Source: WQXF01 sp031552825
GTDB taxonomy: Bacteria; Bacillota; Clostridia; Christensenellales; Aristaeellaceae
Assembly: GCA_031552825.1 (NCBI GenBank)
Contig: JAVBMD010000006.1
Coordinates: 1 to 44,054, forward strand
Direction of reading: 5' to 3'
DNA: 44,054 bases
How positions within the stretch are numbered: position 1 is the stretch's first letter; each line of letters begins with the position of its first letter. Both the position numbers and the translations under genes were made by a program. A model generated the notes under the pieces. It had not been told where the DNA came from. It did not search any database and was given only the letters and a program-made list of their open reading frames with translations. Below, in pieces: positions 41,004 through 44,054 of this stretch.

Positions 41004-42230
41004 TCATTCCTCCGCGTACAGGGCGGCCATGCGCTGCATGTCCTGACGAAAGCGGCGTATGACTTCGCCATTGGAGCTTTCCAGCGACAGGATGCGCCCG
41101 CAGAAGGTCTTGATCCAAGGGGAGGCTTCGCAGGCATCGCGCAGCGCCTTGGTATAGCGCACGGTATGCGCGTCCAGCCGCTCCACGGAGCCGCCGCGCC
41201 CCTCGCGCACCAACCGCTCCTGCACGTAGCGCTCGGTACGTTCGTCGATGCGCAGGGTTATGGTCAGGGTATCGCCCGCGTCGTCGCCGGCAAAGCTGAC
41301 GCCCCATAGCGCGCCAATGCCGGCATCGAGCCGTTGGCGCAGCGCGGCGGCGTCGGGGTGTGCTTCGAGCAGCCGTACCGAGCGCATCATATCCAACCGA
41401 AAGCATTGGAACCGCCCGTTGGACAGCAGGCGCGTGCAGGCGTACCGGCGGCCGGTGGCGGCGCTGACAAAGATGCGCAGGGGCAGCGCGCGGACCGTGC
41501 TGATGCCGCCGCTGCGCGCGCTGTGGTTTTCGAAGGTTACGACGCGCCGCTGCCGGATGGCGGTCAGCACCGACAACAGCGCGCCGCTCTCCAGCGTGTG
41601 GACGATGTAGTGGTGCTTATAACAAAAAAGCTGGTTGCGGCGTTCGGCGTTGTCCAGCAGAAAGCTGCCGATTTCACCGAAGGGCGCCGCGCCTTGGAAG
41701 AAGGCGATGGCCTCCCAAAGCGGTTCGCCCACTGGGAGCGCCTCCGTGGTCAGCGGCGAAAGGGAATAGGAAAGGCTCCTGCCCTGCTTTTCGGCGCGGA
41801 GCAGCCCGGCGGTCACGTATTCTTTGCATTTGTTGCGCACGGTTTGTATATCGAATACCCGGTTGCTGCGGGCGCATACCGCGTCGCATAGCGGTTCTAG
41901 CGTCGAGGCGCCTTGCCGCAGGCAATCCAGCAGCAGAAAGTGCAGCAGCACGTCGTTATCGGTAAAGCTTTTCGACTTCCACGCGCCGTAGAGCGGATTT
42001 TCCGGCAGGCGCGAGGCATCCAGCGAAATGAATACGCGCTTGCCGCCCGCGCCATAGCGCCAGCCCATGGCGTCGCCCAGATAGCTCTCGATGCGCCGCC
42101 GCTCGTTGTCATAGGTGCGCGCGGATTTTTGCAGATAGTCGCCCCGGGACTTGAAGCCGTAGATATAAAAATCCCGCATGTAATCGCGAATTTTTTCGAA
42201 GCTGCGGGTTAATTCCGTAAAGGCAGCCAC
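41004..42230 (-). CDS. WYL-domain protein 2
   Basis: The 408-residue protein has an N-terminal region rich in aromatic and basic residues (FEKIRDYMRDFYIYGFKSRGDY). A winged-helix-like part (NDVLLHFLLLDCLRQG, VRNKCKEYVTAGLLRAEK) follows. The WYL core is at about 230-300 (RRVVTFENHSARSGG... ALPLRIFVSAATGRRYACTRLLSNGRFQCFRLD), with a C-terminal WCX-like extension. The start is GTG at 42228-42230, seven bases after AGGAGG. It is the first gene of a two-gene operon diverging from the tRNA-like RNA and the slipin gene. Confidence 0.83.
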   Translation of the reverse strand: MAAFTELTRSFEKIRDYMRDFYIYGFKSRGDYLQKSARTYDNERRRIESYLGDAMGWRYGAGGKRVFISLDASRLPENPLYGAWKSKSFTDNDVLLHFLLLDCLRQGASTLEPLCDAVCARSNRVFDIQTVRNKCKEYVTAGLLRAEKQGRSLSYSLSPLTTEALPVGEPLWEAIAFFQGAAPFGEIGSFLLDNAERRNQLFCYKHHYIVHTLESGALLSVLTAIRQRRVVTFENHSARSGGISTVRALPLRIFVSAATGRRYACTRLLSNGRFQCFRLDMMRSVRLLEAHPDAAALRQRLDAGIGALWGVSFAGDDAGDTLTITLRIDERTERYVQERLVREGRGGSVERLDAHTVRYTKALRDACEASPWIKTFCGRILSLESSNGEVIRRFRQDMQRMAALYAEE

Positions 42231-42254
42231 GGCTCCACCTCCTGTTACGAGCGA

Positions 42255-42310
42255 TTTGCGAAGATTGTAAAAAGTGTAGCGCAAAAAGGGAGCATTTTCA
42301 AGTTCGCAAA
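42255..42310 (-). promoter_or_regulatory. WYL operon promoter with flanking inverted repeats
   Basis: On the minus strand TTGAAA (42296-42301) is 17 bp from TACACT (42273-42278). TTTGCGAA (42255-42262) and TTCGCAAA (42303-42310) flank the promoter as an inverted pair. They are candidate operators for the WYL proteins. A TGG-TACGAT extended -10 on the plus strand (42340-42348) could drive the RNA and slipin gene. Confidence 0.45.
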
Positions 42311-42392
42311 CTTTTTTACACGATCACAGCGCGCGGAGATGGTACGATGATGCCAGCCAAACTCCCTATCCGCAGGGTTCCGGATGCCCTCG

Positions 42393-42523
42393 GGGTGCCA
42401 GAGGTTTCCGCATGGTATGCCGGGAGAATGGATACAGCGCGCACGGCAAAATGGTAGCTCGGAAGAGCGGGGTTCGATTCCCCACAGTTTTGTTGAGACT
42501 GCTTCAAACACCCTTCTGGAACC
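42393..42523 (+). ncRNA. candidate Y-RNA-like RNA with a tRNA-mimic domain
   Basis: An outer stem pairs 42394-42404 with 42513-42523 (seven contiguous pairs CCAGAGG/CTTCTGG, then one mismatch and GGT/ACC). Inside are a small GCAT-GGT-ATGC hairpin (42410-42420) and a tRNA-like module. The module has an acceptor-like helix CGGCAAAAT/GTTTTGTTG (42444-42452 with 42487-42495, including G-U pairs). It also has a D-arm-like hairpin GCTC-GGAA-GAGC (42457-42468) and a T arm GGGG-TTCGATT-CCCC (42469-42483) with a canonical T-loop. There is no anticodon arm and no CCA. Such modules are described for bacterial Y RNAs (YrlA). Alternatives are a decayed tRNA or a leader RNA of the slipin gene. Confidence 0.5.
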
Positions 42524-42711
42524 GATATCCGGCGAGATGGAGCGCGAAACCCCTTTCCATCGCGCAGCAGCCAAGGCGCCGGGCGGCGGGGATACCGCGT
42601 GCGCAGGCGCAACCCAAGGCACTCCGCGGACCGTCGCAGCGAGGAGGGCAATCGGTTGCGTGAGGCGTCCGCTAAACCTCCACCCCGCGCCAAGGATGTG
42701 GATATCGGTTC
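42519..42711 (+). ncRNA. structured leader or second RNA upstream of the slipin gene
   Basis: GAACCGATATCC (42519-42530) and GGATATCGGTTC (42700-42711) are perfect 12-base complements enclosing about 170 bases. Several hairpins lie inside: GCGCGA/TCGCGC (42542-42565), GCGCC/GGCGC with GCGG/CCGC inside (42576-42610), and GGAGG/CCTCC with GCAA/TTGC inside (42643-42681). The left arm overlaps the 3' strand of the tRNA-like RNA outer stem, so the two structures exclude each other in part. No gene is credible here. Confidence 0.4.
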
Positions 42712-42746
42712 GGAAGGGCCAACAAAGGAAAAGGAGACAAGAGAAA

Positions 42747-43844
42747 ATGAAGATTACGATTCGTGAAAATGAGCGGGGCTTTTTGCTCCGCAAGGGTTTG
42801 TTTGTGAAGATGCTTTCATCCGGCACGCATCGCGTGTGGAGCATTCGCGACGAAAGCTGCGTCAAGGTGACCGCCGACGGTCCCGTCGTACTGCGCGATC
42901 TGGAGGTACAAGTGCTGCTGGGCAACGCGGAATTTGCCAAGGCATGCGCGCGCGCCGAGGTAGGCGATAGCCAGCTGGCGCTGCACTATGTTGACGGCCG
43001 CCTGAAGGAGGCGCTGGGTACCGGCGAGCACCTGTTCTGGAACATCTTCCACAAGCACACCTTCGAGCTTGTGGACGTGCGCGAACCGGAGGTATCCGGC
43101 CTGAGCGTCGCGCAGATGCGCTGCATCGCCTCGAATCTCTACACGAGGCTGGAAGTGGAGAACGGCACCTGCGCGTTGCTGCATTACGACGGCGTTTTCC
43201 AAAGACGGCTGAACGCGGGCTCCTACTATTTCTGGAACGGCGCTGTCCGCGTGCAGGCCGCGATTTGCGATCTGCGCACGCAGGCGCTGGAGCTGGCCGG
43301 TCAGGAAATCCTGACCGCCGATAAGGTGATGCTGCGCGTCAACTTTGCTTGCACTTACCAAATCGCCGATCCGGAGGCGGTGGTGGCGGGCATAAAGGAT
43401 CACAAGACGCTGCTGCACACCGCCGTGCAGCTCGTCCTTCGCGAGCAGATCGGCCGCCTGCGGCTGGATGAGCTGCTGGCGCAGAAGGAGAGCATCGGCG
43501 CGTCCGTGCTGGCCAAGCTGCGCGAGAAGGAAGCGGCGCTGTCGGTGGTCTTTGGCGAGTCGGGCATCAAGGACATTATCCTGCCGGGCGAGATTCGCGA
43601 TATCATGAATACCGTGCTGATCGCGGAGAAGCGGGCGCAGGCCAATGTGATCGCCCGCCGCGAGGAGACGGCCTCCACCCGCGATTTGCTTAACACCGCC
43701 AAGCTGATGGACGAGAACCAGACGCTCTACAAGCTCAAGGAGATGGAATGCCTGGAGCGCATCTGCGACAAGGTGGGCAGCATCTCGGTGGGCGGCGGCG
43801 ATTTGCTGGGCGAGCTCAAGGGCTTGCTTGCGGTAAAGCGATAA
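42747..43844 (+). CDS. SPFH/Band 7 slipin-family protein
   Basis: The 365-residue protein starts MKITIRENERGFLLRKGLFVKMLSSGTHRVW, the N-terminal SPFH barrel lead-in. It has the stomatin/prohibitin core AEILTADKVMLRVNFACTYQIADPEAVVAGIKDHKTLLHTAVQLVLREQIGRLRLDELLAQKESI (single elements at about 205-275). An alpha-helical, probably coiled-coil, tail follows (IMNTVLIAEKRAQANVIARREETASTRDLLNTAKLM). Unlike typical stomatins it has no N-terminal transmembrane hairpin, so it may be cytosolic or peripherally attached. Slipins of this type occur near rtcB RNA-ligase genes. It is downstream of the tRNA-like RNA. Confidence 0.85.
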   Translation: MKITIRENERGFLLRKGLFVKMLSSGTHRVWSIRDESCVKVTADGPVVLRDLEVQVLLGNAEFAKACARAEVGDSQLALHYVDGRLKEALGTGEHLFWNIFHKHTFELVDVREPEVSGLSVAQMRCIASNLYTRLEVENGTCALLHYDGVFQRRLNAGSYYFWNGAVRVQAAICDLRTQALELAGQEILTADKVMLRVNFACTYQIADPEAVVAGIKDHKTLLHTAVQLVLREQIGRLRLDELLAQKESIGASVLAKLREKEAALSVVFGESGIKDIILPGEIRDIMNTVLIAEKRAQANVIARREETASTRDLLNTAKLMDENQTLYKLKEMECLERICDKVGSISVGGGDLLGELKGLLAVKR

Positions 43845-43883
43845 AACGGACACGATGCGCTGCGACATGGTTACAGACGCTTC

Positions 43884-43902
43884 ACCCTGCCACGTGCAGG
43901 GT
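43884..43902 (+). terminator. hairpin downstream of the slipin gene
   Basis: ACCCTGC and GCAGGGT pair around CACGT, 40 bases after the slipin stop. The stem has no T-run and runs directly into repeat copy D. Confidence 0.4.
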
Positions 43903-44027
43903 CAGACCGTCGAAAAACGCCCATCTGCGGGTTCAGCCCAGCGCGCGCCTTGTCGGCGTACCAGTGTACGCCTCCTGCGGACACGCTTGTGCTTCGCCCA
44001 CATCTGGACATTTCTCGACGGTCTGAC
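43901..44027. repeat. palindromic repeat copy D
   Basis: This 127-bp copy is in the same orientation as B and C and has the intact central hairpin. The outer arms are GTCAGACCGTCGA and TCGACGGTCTGAC, and the tail TTTGTTGATG follows. As with the other copies, it stands immediately after a gene end. Confidence 0.9.
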
Positions 44028-44054
44028 TTTGTTGATGCGTAGAGAAGGATTCCA

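Noticed and set aside
42444..42495. Ordinary tRNA gene in the WYL-slipin gap
   Set aside because: D-like and T arms and an acceptor-like helix exist, but there is no anticodon arm, no variable region and no CCA, so it cannot be a functional tRNA.
42384..42746. In-frame N-terminal extension of the slipin protein from 42384
   Set aside because: It runs through the structured RNA region, has no ribosome binding site, and its composition differs from the conserved SPFH start at 42747.

Overview
The window looks like a piece of the chromosome of a high-GC, strictly anaerobic clostridial bacterium (Firmicutes, class Clostridia; something near Christensenellales would fit, but that is inference). 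The evidence is strong AGGAGG ribosome binding sites, frequent GTG and TTG starts, extended -10 promoters, an OhrR of Bacillus type, a complete glycine reductase operon with selenocysteine, and a sugar ABC transporter without its own ATPase. Almost all DNA is coding; most long antisense frames are GC-rich shadows.

Layout. 1-800: a gene remnant and a Phd/RelE-type toxin-antitoxin pair. 950-2820: a secreted protein of unknown function (two internal repeats) flanked by copies of a ~125-bp palindromic repeat that sits inside intrinsic terminators. 2880-3930: ohrR plus a Cys-type glutathione peroxidase. 3934-16414: a LacI regulator diverging from a carbohydrate locus (binding protein, two permeases, heparinase II/III-like lyase, DUF2264 protein, GH88 unsaturated uronyl hydrolase, small beta-rich protein, GH2 glycosidase). 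None of the enzymes has a signal peptide, so imported, probably uronic-acid-containing oligosaccharides are degraded in the cytoplasm.

16462-33416 is a continuous selenium region. It holds a cysteine desulfurase-like enzyme, a YedE transporter, a TusA-like protein and a DUF3343 carrier. The glycine reductase operon grdX-trxB-trxA-grdE-grdA-grdB-grdC-grdD (minus strand) follows, behind a glycine riboswitch. Then come selA, selB, the selenocysteine tRNA, selD (itself a selenoprotein) and a LysR regulator. GrdA, GrdB and SelD are each interrupted by an in-frame TGA that is selenocysteine, not a nonsense mutation. Together these genes take up and activate selenium, charge and insert selenocysteine, and use it to reduce glycine to acetyl phosphate, with thioredoxin as electron donor.

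33516-38746: a secreted C69 dipeptidase, a DUF6305 protein, a DctM-like permease, a 56-residue membrane protein and a zinc deacylase-like protein, probably one peptide or amino-acid acquisition operon. 38810-39945: two flavodoxin-fold reductases. 41001-43844: two WYL-domain proteins diverging from an SPFH/slipin gene. The gap between them contains a strikingly tRNA-like RNA lacking an anticodon arm, enclosed by an outer stem. This is the strongest candidate for something new: it resembles bacterial Y RNA (YrlA) tRNA mimics and RNA-repair neighbourhoods, but no rtcB or Ro60 gene is in the window. Another copy of the palindromic repeat closes the window.
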